Position numbers and translations under genes: made by a program. 64,000 bases of DNA from UBA2336 sp964404445 (lineage in GTDB: Bacteria; Bacteroidota; Bacteroidia; Cytophagales; Cyclobacteriaceae), in assembly GCA_964404445.1 (NCBI GenBank), contig CAYOJW010000002.1, forward strand, positions 62,001 through 126,000, given 5' to 3'. The notes under the pieces were generated by a model, which saw nothing but the letters and a program-made list of their open reading frames with translations, had not been told where the DNA came from and did no database searches. Positions 43,396 to 52,572 of the stretch are shown here, piece by piece. Each line of letters opens with the position of its first letter. Position 1 is the first letter of the stretch.

Positions 43396-44169
43396 TTAGA
43401 TTCTCATGGATCGGATATAGTCTTCAAATTCTTTTTTTCGATAACGCGACAGCGGAACAACAACTCCGTTGGCCATCGTGATCTGGTCGCCTTCTTTGGT
43501 AGTTAAAGATTTAACATGTTTGAAATTTACCAGATACGATCGGTGTGCTTTAAAAAACGAGGTGTTGTTTTCCAAAAGCGATTCAAACTCGCCAATTGAT
43601 TTACTGGCCACTAAAAGTTCACCATTGCTTAACCGTACATTGGTATAAGAGCCGTCAGCTTCCAGTAAAACAATATCGGCCAGCTCAATAAAACTTATCC
43701 CTTGTGTTGACGCAATGGCAATTTTCTCAGTCTTTATATTTTGAAGCGATTCCTTTAGCAGGTTCATACGATTTGCAGTCTGCTTCTGTGCTTTACTGGA
43801 TTTGTACCGTTGCAGCATTTTATCGATCTCGGTTTCACTTACCGGTTTTAACAGGTAATCGAAGGCCGATAGTTTAAAAGCCTGAATGGCATACTCATTA
43901 AAGGCAGTAACAAATACAATATCGAATGTAATTTCATCGGCATTAAAAAATTCAAGAATCTGCAAGCCGGTATAACCGGGCATTTCAATGTCTAAAAAAA
44001 TAAGATCAGGTTTATGCTGGTGTATTTCACGAACTGCCTCCGGAATATTGGAAGCTTCGCCCACAACTTCAACGGAAGGAAAACTTGCCTGCAATATTTC
44101 GCGCAAAGCCGACCGCACAACTTTCTCATCGTCAACCAGCAGTGTTTTTATTTTATCCATTATTCCCAA
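43396..44169 (-). CDS. LytTR-family response regulator
   Basis: 257 residues. Receiver domain: LLVDDEKVVRSAL (acidic pair), PDLIFLDIEMPGYTG (phospho-Asp about residue 56), VFVTAFNEYAIQAF and the Lys of YLLKPVSE. C-terminal LytTR DNA-binding domain (about 155-255): YTNVRLSNGELLVASKSIGEF, FFKAHRSYLVNFKHV and VVPLSRYRKKEFEDYI. Its start overlaps the kinase gene by 17 nt, so the two make a cognate pair. Targets are unknown; the lipoprotein genes on the same strand upstream are candidates. Confidence 0.94.
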   Translation of the reverse strand: MGIMDKIKTLLVDDEKVVRSALREILQASFPSVEVVGEASNIPEAVREIHQHKPDLIFLDIEMPGYTGLQILEFFNADEITFDIVFVTAFNEYAIQAFKLSAFDYLLKPVSETEIDKMLQRYKSSKAQKQTANRMNLLKESLQNIKTEKIAIASTQGISFIELADIVLLEADGSYTNVRLSNGELLVASKSIGEFESLLENNTSFFKAHRSYLVNFKHVKSLTTKEGDQITMANGVVVPLSRYRKKEFEDYIRSMRI

Positions 44170-47089
44170 TGTCGTTAGCGAGTGGCAAGGTTATTTTTAC
44201 GGTTGTTCCTAAGGGCATTCCGAGGGCGTTTTCTTTGTCGGTAATCGTTAATTTAATTCTGCGTTTCCAGGAAGCGCTTAATAAGTCTATTCTTTTCCGA
44301 TAGGCTTCCATGGCAAACGATTGGTGTTCTTTGTTTCGCGCTTTGTTAAACTCAGCCGAAGCCTTTCGGCCAATACCATTATCATCAATCACAATATCCA
44401 GTAAATCATTTTGTACTGTAAAGCTGATGTTTAATTTTTTAATACCCTCTTTGTGCATGAGGCCGTGTCGTAAAGCATTTTCAACAAACGGCTGCGTTAG
44501 CAGTGAAGGGATTCTTATGATTTCATTTTTCACAGTGTCGTCTGTTACTATTTGGTAGTGTAACGAATCGTTGAACCGGTCTTTTTCAATGGAAAGGTAC
44601 TTTTCCAGAATTTCAATTTCGTCAAGAATTAAAATCATTTCTTTCGATGAAAAATCTAACACCTTGCGCAGCAACATCGAAAAATCCTGAATGCTTTTTG
44701 TTGCTTCCTGTTTCTGCCCATTCAGCACTTTACCCTGTATAAGTGCCATAGTGTTAAAAATGAAATGCGGATTCATCTGTGCCCGAATAGACGTGAGTTG
44801 CGCGATACGCAACTCTTGCGCTTGTGTTTGTTGAAGTAATACCAACTTATTTCGCTCGTTTATTTGCCTGAACCGATAATACAAAATCAGACTCACCACA
44901 ACGATGGTACTGATAAAGATCAATGTTAAAAACCATGCTTTTTTCCAGAAGGGTGTTAGTACGGTTATGGGGATGGATAGAATTGTACCTGACCGAACGC
45001 CATCTTCATTTACTGCATAGGCTTCAAATTGAAAATCACCGGAAGGTAATGCTAAGTAATTGGCGTTTGGCTGTGCAAGTGTTGTGTGATTCCACTGGTC
45101 GTTTCCTAATCCAACCATCCGGTAAAAGATTTGCGTGGCACCCTGTGCTTTTAAATTATTTGAAACATCGAAATGGAAGGTAAGCTGTCTGGAACTTGGC
45201 GATAGTTTAATGCCTTTATCGAAGTCTTTTAGCAGTACGGTATCAGACAACACCTGGCGAATGTGAAGTAGTGGATGCCGCGTGTTGGCCTGAGGCAAAA
45301 CATCAAAATATTGAAGACCTTGTGGGTGGCTGATCCAAAGTACACTGTTGATAAATTTCAAATCATAAATTTCAGTTGCTATTAATCCTTTCGCGGCATC
45401 TATTCTTGTTAATTTTTTAGAAATAAAATCAAATGCAATTATTCCTTTTGCGGTGCCAATCCACAACATGTTATTGCCCGTGGCAAGAGAAGATACTCGC
45501 CCAAAAGAAAGGCCATCAACGGAAGTTAAATGATTGACCACTTTTTTATTTTCGATAATAAAAACCCCATTGGTGTTTGTGCCGAGTATCACTTGATTCT
45601 GATAATGAAGCATGGCCGATGCACCGGGCGAATAGTGAGCCGTATCAGTGTGCCACGGCTTCACTTCCGTGTAAGGAGGCGAATAGGTAAACACACCTTT
45701 TTGTGCACCAATCCATAATGTCTGCTGAGCGTCATCGTACAGTACGGTAGCAATGCGCTGTGAGGCCAGCAATTTCTTTTGTTTAAACGTATTTGCATTG
45801 AGTGTAATTAATCCTGCCGATGTTGCCAATACATAGTCATCGTTCATCCTTTCAATTTTTTTTACAGAAGCGATCTCTATGCTGTGCAATAACGTTAAAC
45901 TGTTTAGGTCGTACACGTGTAATTTGTCGGAGAAGAAAATCAAACGGTTTAATACACTGTCAACAAAAAGGCTTTGAATTTCTTTTGCTTTTGTGGACTG
46001 AACTGAAAAGGCGTTGTCGAACTTACCTTCATAAGAAAAAGAACGAATGCTTCCATCGTAACCTCCGGCCAGTAGGCGTTTATGCCGGGTGTCGTTTGTT
46101 AATTTCGTAAACAGGTTTTGATAGTCTTTTGAATAAACTGTAGAGTATAAAAACGGAAAATAATAAAGCCCTTCGTTGAGTGTGCCCACCCATATTCCAC
46201 CTTCTGCATCGCCAACAATACTGCTGGCACTTTTTCCGCTGATCAGTTTCCTGGATTTATTGTTTTTATCCATGAGCGTTACACCATCCGTTCCCAGAAA
46301 GGCAAGCAGTGAATCGCCCAGGTTTTTAATATTATGCGTGGAGTTCAATACTTGCTTATGTACAGAACTTAGGTTTTGAATTTTATTTTCCGTCAAAAGA
46401 AAGAGTTGTTTCAATACAGGATCGAATAGAAATATTTCTGAACCCCACTCGATGAGTCTTAAAACATTCACATTTAATTTATACTCCCGGTTTGAAAACG
46501 AATAGATTTCAGTTCCACTCATATCGGATACCACGGTAGCCTCGTTTGTGGTGTAGCATACCCAGGTTACATTTTTTCGATCCACCAAATGATCGTTGTA
46601 GTTTGTTATCGAATTGTTTTTATCAAAGAGCAGATCGATTTGTTTCCATCGGTTTGCATTCTGGTTGTATTCAAAAATTCCTTTCGGAACACTGATAATC
46701 AAACTGCTGTCTGCATCAGACAAGGAAGGGAACCCATCGGTATAATATTTTTCCCACGACTCCAGCCTGTTGAGCGAATCGTGTTGAACAAAAACAATCT
46801 CACCAAAAAAATTATGTAACCATATACGGCCTGCCTTGTCTTCAAGCAGTCCGCTCATGGCTTGCGAGCGCAACAGGTTATTTTCATACACACGAAAATC
46901 GGCACCGTTGTAGCGTGCCAGCCCATTTTCGGTTGATACCCACAAAAAACCCCTGCTATCCTGAAACACATCGTACACGGTATTGGACGGAAGGCCATCG
47001 TCTTGTGTAATGTTAAAGCTTGCTATTTCCTGCGCACAGCAAATGCCAAATGTAAACAGCAAAGGAAATACAATCGATAGAAGCTTCAT
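44153..47089 (-). CDS. Sensor histidine kinase with two-component propeller and Y_Y_Y domains
   Basis: 978 residues. After a signal peptide (..TFGICCAQE) comes a periplasmic region of propeller repeats (ITQDDGLPSNTVYDVFQDSRGFLWVSTENGLARYNG; later QTLWIGAQKGVFTY and MLWIGTAKGIIAFD). A Y_Y_Y domain (YRMVGLGNDQWNHTTLAQPN) and one membrane helix (about 735-757) follow. The LytS-type kinase has the phospho-His in MNPHFIFNTM and the ATP-binding segment DNGIGRKAS. It probably senses an extracellular sugar or polymer and signals to the LytTR regulator, with which it overlaps by 17 nt. Confidence 0.93.
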   Translation of the reverse strand: MKLLSIVFPLLFTFGICCAQEIASFNITQDDGLPSNTVYDVFQDSRGFLWVSTENGLARYNGADFRVYENNLLRSQAMSGLLEDKAGRIWLHNFFGEIVFVQHDSLNRLESWEKYYTDGFPSLSDADSSLIISVPKGIFEYNQNANRWKQIDLLFDKNNSITNYNDHLVDRKNVTWVCYTTNEATVVSDMSGTEIYSFSNREYKLNVNVLRLIEWGSEIFLFDPVLKQLFLLTENKIQNLSSVHKQVLNSTHNIKNLGDSLLAFLGTDGVTLMDKNNKSRKLISGKSASSIVGDAEGGIWVGTLNEGLYYFPFLYSTVYSKDYQNLFTKLTNDTRHKRLLAGGYDGSIRSFSYEGKFDNAFSVQSTKAKEIQSLFVDSVLNRLIFFSDKLHVYDLNSLTLLHSIEIASVKKIERMNDDYVLATSAGLITLNANTFKQKKLLASQRIATVLYDDAQQTLWIGAQKGVFTYSPPYTEVKPWHTDTAHYSPGASAMLHYQNQVILGTNTNGVFIIENKKVVNHLTSVDGLSFGRVSSLATGNNMLWIGTAKGIIAFDFISKKLTRIDAAKGLIATEIYDLKFINSVLWISHPQGLQYFDVLPQANTRHPLLHIRQVLSDTVLLKDFDKGIKLSPSSRQLTFHFDVSNNLKAQGATQIFYRMVGLGNDQWNHTTLAQPNANYLALPSGDFQFEAYAVNEDGVRSGTILSIPITVLTPFWKKAWFLTLIFISTIVVVSLILYYRFRQINERNKLVLLQQTQAQELRIAQLTSIRAQMNPHFIFNTMALIQGKVLNGQKQEATKSIQDFSMLLRKVLDFSSKEMILILDEIEILEKYLSIEKDRFNDSLHYQIVTDDTVKNEIIRIPSLLTQPFVENALRHGLMHKEGIKKLNISFTVQNDLLDIVIDDNGIGRKASAEFNKARNKEHQSFAMEAYRKRIDLLSASWKRRIKLTITDKENALGMPLGTTVKITLPLANDIGNNG

Positions 47090-47113
47090 TCGGTATAAAC
47101 CTATGGAAAACAG

Positions 47114-47157
47114 TAAAAATAAAAAAAGACTGAATCATAGTAATGAAACAGTCTTTT
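47114..47157 (-). terminator. Terminator upstream of the sensor kinase
   Basis: Minus strand AAAAGACTG..CAGTCTTTT (9-bp perfect stem 47149-47157 with 47124-47132) followed by TTTATTTTT. It would stop transcription from the duplicated lipoprotein genes before the kinase gene begins. Confidence 0.75.
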
Positions 47158-47162
47158 ATTGA

Positions 47163-47373
47163 GTGTACGACAGTTTTGCATGGGAGCTTCAATTAGTTAA
47201 TATTTAAGCCCGTAGGGCTGAAATGATATTAGAATGAATAGGGCAAATAAAGCGGAACTCCGTAGGAGTGGCATATATCACCCCTACGGGGTTCGCACAT
47301 CTTTTCAATTTCGTTTCTATTAACATTTCATCCCTACGGGATTTTGGATTTTTTTTGCAAAACTGTCGTACAC
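47163..47373. repeat. MITE-like repeat bounded by 18-bp perfect inverted repeats
   Basis: GTGTACGACAGTTTTGCA (47163-47180) and TGCAAAACTGTCGTACAC (47356-47373) are exact inverted copies enclosing 175 bp. The inside carries several CCTACGGGG/CCGTAGG half-palindromes (47212, 47268, 47292, 47333) with the text of a repeat family scattered in Bacteroidota. No protein is plausible. It may be a non-autonomous mobile element. Confidence 0.68.
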
Positions 47374-47399
47374 CCTCTTTTATACGTAGCACTATTTAT

Positions 47400-48566
47400 T
47401 TAATATAAACGAATAGCGATGGCATCCAACTGAGTTGATGTAGGGCCATGGCCCGAACTACAGCCCGTGTTGGCAAAACCATAGTTATAAGCACCACCGC
47501 CACCGCAGCAAAATGAGTTGCCCCAATACATAACACCAGCCACAGGCGCGAATAAGTTATCAATAATTCCCAGCGTAGCGCACATGGCATTGCCTTCAGT
47601 TTCTGTTGGTAGTTTCCAATCATCGAAACCATTAAGCACTAAATTATTGGCCGCTGTGTTGGCCTGTGCTTGTGTAAACGGCCCGCCTGTAAGTTTACTT
47701 TCGGCTAATATAATTCCAGTTCCGTTGGCTGTATTAAAGGTTGCAATAATGCCACCGCCATAAAGTTTTCCATAAAGATCATTTAGCAGTGAATTGTTGC
47801 TGTTATAAATTTGCTTGGGTGTTTCGCCATCGTCTAATCTTTCTTGCACGGTTTCAAGTACATCGGTAAGCGTAATGGTGATGGTGGCATCTGCAAAATC
47901 GACACCTACGGTTGACCTGGCGCGAAGGGTAGCGGTTATGGTTGGATATAATTCGAAGTTGAAAAGATTCGCATCGCCTACTTTCACTGTATGAGCAACA
48001 TTACCGCCCCCCATGATTTTCTCGATCGTTAATGCATCGGCAGGATTCACATCCAAGAGTTCGTAATCTATTAACGCACCTTCGGCTTGAGATGTGGTAG
48101 AAATTGCATAAATAACCTGATTCGCAAATACAGAATTCTCTGCTAATGTAGTGCTAAAATTATCTATGGTTACTTCATTTACGTTTGTAACGGAAACACG
48201 AACAGTAATTTCTTTAACGGTACCTCGGTTTGTTATCATCACCGTACCTGTTACTTCGGTATTTTCTTCAAAATCGAAGTAAGCAGGTTGTGCAACGGTT
48301 AACGAACCAGTCGATTCGTTAATGGCAAAAGCTCCGTTAAAATCATTTGATTCGTCCACTGAAAAAGTTACTGTGCCACCATTGGTAGTAGCGGCCACAA
48401 CACCCAGCACCTGGCCGAGGGTAGGGTTTTCAGCAATGGTTGCCGTAAAATCAGAAGCGGTTATGGTAATACTTTCATCGTCATCGCTGCACGAGGAAAG
48501 CGTTAACCCCAACGATAGGGCAAACATCAGCAACAGACTTTTAGCATGGTGTGTGAATGAATTCAT
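47400..48566 (-). CDS. Lipoprotein with cadherin-like repeats and DUF1566-like C-terminus
   Basis: 388 residues from the ATG at 48566; the frame opens further upstream, but the signal peptide begins here. MNSFTHHAKSLLLMFALS leads to the lipobox TLSSCSDDD. Two cadherin-like domains follow (FTATIAENPTLGQVLGVVAA.. and FSTTLAENSVFANQVIYAIS.., about 35-240). A 150-residue domain then begins TVQERLDDGETPKQIYNSN and contains DDWKLPTETEGNAMCA, GVMYWGNSFCCGGG and AIAIRLY, resembling DUF1566 with its WKLP and YW motifs. It is the tandem paralogue of the next gene and is likely surface exposed. Confidence 0.8.
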   Translation of the reverse strand: MNSFTHHAKSLLLMFALSLGLTLSSCSDDDESITITASDFTATIAENPTLGQVLGVVAATTNGGTVTFSVDESNDFNGAFAINESTGSLTVAQPAYFDFEENTEVTGTVMITNRGTVKEITVRVSVTNVNEVTIDNFSTTLAENSVFANQVIYAISTTSQAEGALIDYELLDVNPADALTIEKIMGGGNVAHTVKVGDANLFNFELYPTITATLRARSTVGVDFADATITITLTDVLETVQERLDDGETPKQIYNSNNSLLNDLYGKLYGGGIIATFNTANGTGIILAESKLTGGPFTQAQANTAANNLVLNGFDDWKLPTETEGNAMCATLGIIDNLFAPVAGVMYWGNSFCCGGGGAYNYGFANTGCSSGHGPTSTQLDAIAIRLY

Positions 48567-48668
48567 TTTAAAATTTAGTTTAGTGAAATAAAAATTGGTT
48601 TCGTAAGGCAGGAAAAAATACACCTGACGCAACACGTTCAAATTGCTTTTATAAGTAGCACTATTTAT

Positions 48669-49217
48669 TTAATAGAGACGAATAGCGATGGCATCCAGCA
48701 GGGTCGATGAAGGGCTGAAGCCTGAGCTACAGCCAGTGGTGGCAAAACCATAATTATAAGCACCACCACTAAATGTGTTAGACCAATACAAAACATCAGC
48801 CACAGGCGCGAATAAGTTGTTAATAATTGCCAACGTGCTGCACATGGCAACGGCTTCAGCTTGTGTGGGCAGTTTCCAATCATCGTAGTCATTAAGCACT
48901 AAATTATTGGCTGCTGTGTTTGCCTGAGCTTGTGTAAACGGCCCGCCTGTAAGTGCACTTTCGGCTAATATAATTCCAGTTCCGTTGGCTGTATTAAAGG
49001 TTGCGATAATGCCACCGCCATAGCGTTTGCCGTAAAGATCATTTAGAAGTGCCTTGTTACTATCATAGATTTGCTTGGGTGTTTCGCCATCGTTTAATCT
49101 TTCTTGCACGGTTTTTTTAATACTATCATCGTCATCGCTGCACGAAGAAAGCGTTAACCCAAACGATAGGGCAAACATCAGCAACAGACTTTTAGCATGG
49201 TGTGCGAATGAATTCAT
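48669..49217 (-). CDS. Lipoprotein paralogue without cadherin repeats (DUF1566-like)
   Basis: 182 residues. The signal peptide MNSFAHHAKSLLLMFALS and lipobox TLSSCSDDD are almost identical to the neighbour at 47400-48566, and so is the C-terminal domain (TVQERLNDGETPKQIYDSN.., DDWKLPTQAEAVAMCS, DVLYWSNTFSGG, AIAIRLY). The 200-residue cadherin region is absent: SDDDDSIKK runs straight into TVQERL. Flanking non-coding sequence is also duplicated (TAGCACTATTTATTTAATA after both genes). A recent tandem duplication with domain loss or gain explains it. Confidence 0.8.
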   Translation of the reverse strand: MNSFAHHAKSLLLMFALSFGLTLSSCSDDDDSIKKTVQERLNDGETPKQIYDSNKALLNDLYGKRYGGGIIATFNTANGTGIILAESALTGGPFTQAQANTAANNLVLNDYDDWKLPTQAEAVAMCSTLAIINNLFAPVADVLYWSNTFSGGAYNYGFATTGCSSGFSPSSTLLDAIAIRLY

Positions 49218-49306
49218 TTTAGAATTTAGTTAGTAAAATAAAAATTGATTTTGTCAGACAGGGAAAAAATACGCCTGATGCAACACATTCAAATCTCTTT
49301 GAATTA

Positions 49307-49717
49307 TTATTGAGGGTTGCGTGGGCAAGGAAGGTTAATTTGCAACCCGGAAGCCCAGCACCACGTCATAACATCAAAAGAAGGACCTTCTGCTTCCAAT
49401 GTTTTTACTTTTACGCGTATCGGCCCTGCATAAGCATCAGCGGGTATGGTAACCAAAATGGTTTTATTTGTTAACTCCAGAATCTCAGCTTGCGCATCAC
49501 TATAGAAATAGACTTCTACATCCTCGATTGTGGTTCCGAAGTTGGTGCCATTAATGGTAATCTCATTTCCAACAAAGGCAAACTCAGGCGAAGTGTACGA
49601 CTTAATGCGGAGGGTTGTATCTTCCGGATCATTGTCGCTACAAGATGTTACATTCAGTATCCCTAAAATGAGGATGAAGAAAATGGTTGATCGTTTAGTC
49701 AAACTTAAAATTGTCAT
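49307..49717 (-). CDS. IPT/TIG domain lipoprotein
   Basis: 136 residues. Lipobox LNVTSCSDND (Cys about 26). One IPT/TIG immunoglobulin-like domain: IKSYTSPEFAFVGNEITINGTNFG, VEVYFYSDAQAEILELTNKTILVTIPADA and GPIRVKV. It ends with Cys- and Pro-containing sequence (WCWASGLQINLPCPRNPQ). It lies upstream of the duplicated lipoproteins on the same strand and probably forms one operon with them. Confidence 0.78.
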   Translation of the reverse strand: MTILSLTKRSTIFFILILGILNVTSCSDNDPEDTTLRIKSYTSPEFAFVGNEITINGTNFGTTIEDVEVYFYSDAQAEILELTNKTILVTIPADAYAGPIRVKVKTLEAEGPSFDVMTWCWASGLQINLPCPRNPQ

Positions 49718-49942
49718 ACGTTATTCGGTTTATTCAGTATTCAAAAATGCGATGAAACCGAATTACGAATTGCGCGACTTGTTGAATGGCAGGGAAACAG
49801 AAATGAATAGTATTCTTTTGTTCATGAAAGGCAAGCTTATTTTCAGAACTCGTCCTAAACCATACCAATGTTTTCCATCAACACAGGTAAATATTACAAT
49901 GGAGAAATACAATACGCTATGATAAATCCAGGTATTCAGGTG

Positions 49943-51382
49943 TTACCATCGGCTGCTGGCACCACCCCCGCCAGAACTCCCACCGCCCCAGCTACCACCA
50001 GAGCTGCCAGACGACCCTGAGTCGTACGAGCTACCCGATGAGTATGAAGTATTCGCTACCCGCTCTTTCTCTTTTTTAGGTATTGTTATCACCCGCTGTT
50101 GTGTGTGGTTACAGTATTTACAGGTTTTTATTACCCGTTCACGGCCGGTTGCGTAAACGGAAGCCTCTTCCAAAATTTTATAGGTCGATTGATACGCACA
50201 CGTTTTGCACTTCGGACATTTCACATAGTTATTCGCATCGGAAGGTAATTTTTGTATTACCGTTGCTGCGCAGCCCGTACATTGCCATACATCGTACTCG
50301 ATGGATTTTATGTTGTTCTCAAACTGTTGCTGTTCGGTAAGAAAATTTTTCGCAACAGCATTTTTGAGCAATGTCATCGGGCGGCTACACGTTTTGCATT
50401 GTCGTGGTTGTGTACGCAAGCCCTCCATCATTTTCCGGTAACGCCCAATCAGAAAAATAAAAGGCAACGGAAAAAGTAACGACCATTCGTCCCATACGTT
50501 ATGCGCTTTCATAAAATCCTGCGCCTCTGTTAATTTGTTATTTCTTAGCCAGGCATAAGCACGTTTTATGATGCGGTTATAACGCATAAACACCAGCATA
50601 CCGAAATACACATAAAGACCACCCGTTAATAAAAGCCAGCTATTGGTTGTGCCTAACAAATACGCCAGCATAACCGGCAACAGTAAAACCAACAGTAACC
50701 ACTGCCCTATCGATAAAGAAGCTGACGGTTTATGTTTCGATACATTTTTAGAATTTGAAAAGCCTTTCGACAGGTTGGCCAGAAAAACAATGGCGAGTAT
50801 AACAACCCATACGATACTAAAAATTCGTGCAGCCCACTCAACAGCCGATGTTTGCGGGGTTTCATGTGCCCTCACCTCGTCAGCATATTCCGGGTTGCCG
50901 ATAATTCTGATTGTTTCTTCCACCCCGGCCAGCATACCGGCATCGGTATTACCTTCACGAAAGTGCGGAACCATAAACCGGGTTTGAATGCGCTTGCAAA
51001 TTGCATCGGGCAGTATGCCCTCTAATCCATGCCCGGTATGAAAACGGATAAGACGTTGATCCTGCACATATAAAATAAGCAGCCCGTTGTCGTTGCCGGA
51101 ATTACCAATACCCCACAAGCCGAAAAGGTCTTGTGCAAAGTCCACATCGGTTTCGGTGCCAATAGATGTAAGCAATACAACAGCTACCTGTACCGTGGTT
51201 TGCTGTTCCAACAAAGCTAATTGCTGATTGAGCTGGTATTCCGTTTCGGTTGTAACCAGGTTATCAGGATTGCTTACATAGCTGTTGTCAACCCGTTTTG
51301 TATTGGGCACGGTTTGTACCGTATAGGTTTGAGCCTGCGCTACCGCAGCCGCCAGCATAAACAACCAAAACCACTTTTTCAT
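49943..51382 (-). CDS. TPM domain membrane protein with zinc-ribbon region
   Basis: 479 residues. Signal peptide (..AAAVAQAQT), then a TPM domain (about 35-165: VSNPDNLVTTETEYQLNQQL, DFAQDLFGLWGIGNSGNDNGLLILYV). Membrane helices lie near 190-210 and 235-275. The cytoplasmic part has paired CxxC motifs (CKTCSRPM, CTGC, CPKCKTC, CKYCNH) likely to bind zinc. The tail is Gly/Ser rich and ends GGGGASSRW, the usual end of YgcG-type TPM proteins. TPM proteins have been linked to photosystem II repair in plants and to phosphatase activity; the role here is unknown. Confidence 0.87.
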   Translation of the reverse strand: MKKWFWLFMLAAAVAQAQTYTVQTVPNTKRVDNSYVSNPDNLVTTETEYQLNQQLALLEQQTTVQVAVVLLTSIGTETDVDFAQDLFGLWGIGNSGNDNGLLILYVQDQRLIRFHTGHGLEGILPDAICKRIQTRFMVPHFREGNTDAGMLAGVEETIRIIGNPEYADEVRAHETPQTSAVEWAARIFSIVWVVILAIVFLANLSKGFSNSKNVSKHKPSASLSIGQWLLLVLLLPVMLAYLLGTTNSWLLLTGGLYVYFGMLVFMRYNRIIKRAYAWLRNNKLTEAQDFMKAHNVWDEWSLLFPLPFIFLIGRYRKMMEGLRTQPRQCKTCSRPMTLLKNAVAKNFLTEQQQFENNIKSIEYDVWQCTGCAATVIQKLPSDANNYVKCPKCKTCAYQSTYKILEEASVYATGRERVIKTCKYCNHTQQRVITIPKKEKERVANTSYSSGSSYDSGSSGSSGGSWGGGSSGGGGASSRW

Positions 51383-51412
51383 TTCAGTTTAGATTAATGT
51401 TCCCAACGCTAA

Positions 51413-52381
51413 CTACTTCAACGGATTTGGTTTCACTCCTTCGTGCGTAATGATCACGGGTTTAATCAGTCCGTTTTTGCCAAACTCAAGTTTATCGATA
51501 CATACCACCCGTGCATTGCGGTCGGTTTGATCTAACGGCCTGCGGTGATACACAATATAGTACCTGCCTTTTTTTGGATGTTTGATAACGGAATGATGCC
51601 CTGCCCCTCTTCCGATTTTTTCATTCTGTTGCAAAATTTTATCAACCCGTTTAAACGGCCCTAACGGTGAATCGGCCATAGCATACGCCACGCTGTAATC
51701 GGGACCTGTCCAGCCGCCTTCCGACCACATAAAGTAATACTTGCCGTTTCGTTTAAACATGAACGGCCCCTCCACATACTTTTCAGGTGTGATTTCCTTA
51801 AAAATGGTTCCGTCCTCAAACGGAACAAAACCCGTAAAGTCGTTTTTCAGTTTTACGATATTGCAATGCCGCCAGCCTCCGTAAATCAAATAATACTGGC
51901 CGTCATCGTTATACACAAACTGGTCGATCGGTTGCGCGCCATTATAAAATTTATCGACCAACGGCTTGCCCAAATAATCTTTAAACGGACCGGAAGGTTT
52001 ATCGGCTATGGCCACACCAATACCTCCGTATTCGTTATCGCTTTGAATATCGTTGGCACCAAAAAACAAAAAATATTTCCCTTCTTTTTCGATAATCGAT
52101 GGCGCCCATACTGCGCGCTTAGCCCACTTTACATGGGTAGTGTCTAAGATGCGCTCGTGCTTTGTCCAGTTTACTAAGTCGGGCGATGAAAAGGCATCGA
52201 AAAAAACCTGTTCGTCATATACAGCCGAGTATGTCGGGTAAACCCAGTATTGATTTTGAAAGATGATGCCTTCCGGATCGGCATACCATCCGGGAAAAAC
52301 AGGATTGCCCGAAGTTTGTTTTTGCCGGGCATAACCCATCGTTACGCAGCATGTCAAAAAGAAGAGAATGAAACGTGTCAT
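51413..52381 (-). CDS. Glycoside hydrolase family 43 enzyme
   Basis: 322 residues from the ATG at 52381, which begins a signal peptide (MTRFILFFLTCCVTMGYA); the frame continues further upstream but lacks a plausible start. It is a five-bladed propeller with GH43 catalytic positions: the base Asp in VFPGWYADPEG, the pKa-modulating Asp in QPIDQFVYNDDGQYYLIYGG and the acid Glu in YVEGPFMFKRNGKYYFMWSEGG. Likely substrates are arabinan, xylan or related hemicellulose. No sugar-uptake genes lie nearby. Confidence 0.9.
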   Translation of the reverse strand: MTRFILFFLTCCVTMGYARQKQTSGNPVFPGWYADPEGIIFQNQYWVYPTYSAVYDEQVFFDAFSSPDLVNWTKHERILDTTHVKWAKRAVWAPSIIEKEGKYFLFFGANDIQSDNEYGGIGVAIADKPSGPFKDYLGKPLVDKFYNGAQPIDQFVYNDDGQYYLIYGGWRHCNIVKLKNDFTGFVPFEDGTIFKEITPEKYVEGPFMFKRNGKYYFMWSEGGWTGPDYSVAYAMADSPLGPFKRVDKILQQNEKIGRGAGHHSVIKHPKKGRYYIVYHRRPLDQTDRNARVVCIDKLEFGKNGLIKPVIITHEGVKPNPLK

Positions 52382-52413
52382 GTTCAAATATAATGAGTGT
52401 ATTTTTTGTAATC

Positions 52414-52448
52414 GTTTTTGAACGTTAAGGTGTTCAAAAATGAACACC
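52414..52448. promoter_or_regulatory. Nested inverted repeats in the GH43 leader
   Basis: GGTGTTCA-AAAA-TGAACACC (52429-52448) is a perfect 8-bp palindrome. It overlaps TTTTTGAAC (52414-52422) paired with GTTCAAAAA (52432-52440). Three TGAAC/GTTCA half-sites lie 35-65 nt upstream of the GH43 start, which fits a regulator-binding site. Confidence 0.45.
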
Positions 52449-52572
52449 AATACTTTCGTTTTGTAGGTAATTTGAGTGATTTTCGAGGTTTCGTACTCGG
52501 CATTGTTGTTGAATAAGGTCAAAACTTTCTACCGTTCGCTGCCATCGTAACCATAGCTAATCCACCAAAACC

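Noticed and set aside
47190..47350. Possible CRISPR array from repeated CCTACGGG words
   Set aside because: Spacing is irregular, the words alternate in orientation and no constant repeat-spacer unit exists. There are no cas genes nearby.
47204..47392. A 62-residue minus-strand frame after the cadherin lipoprotein
   Set aside because: It lies wholly in the CCTACGGGG-type repeat and its inverted ends; similar translations arise wherever this repeat family occurs, so I treat it as non-coding.
48567..48641. The extra 25 N-terminal codons upstream of the cadherin lipoprotein signal peptide
   Set aside because: The paralogue at 48669 starts at the equivalent Met, and only that start gives a lipoprotein signal peptide.
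52382..52522. 47 extra codons upstream of the GH43 signal peptide
   Set aside because: The signal peptide begins at 52381, and the upstream part contains the palindromic leader.
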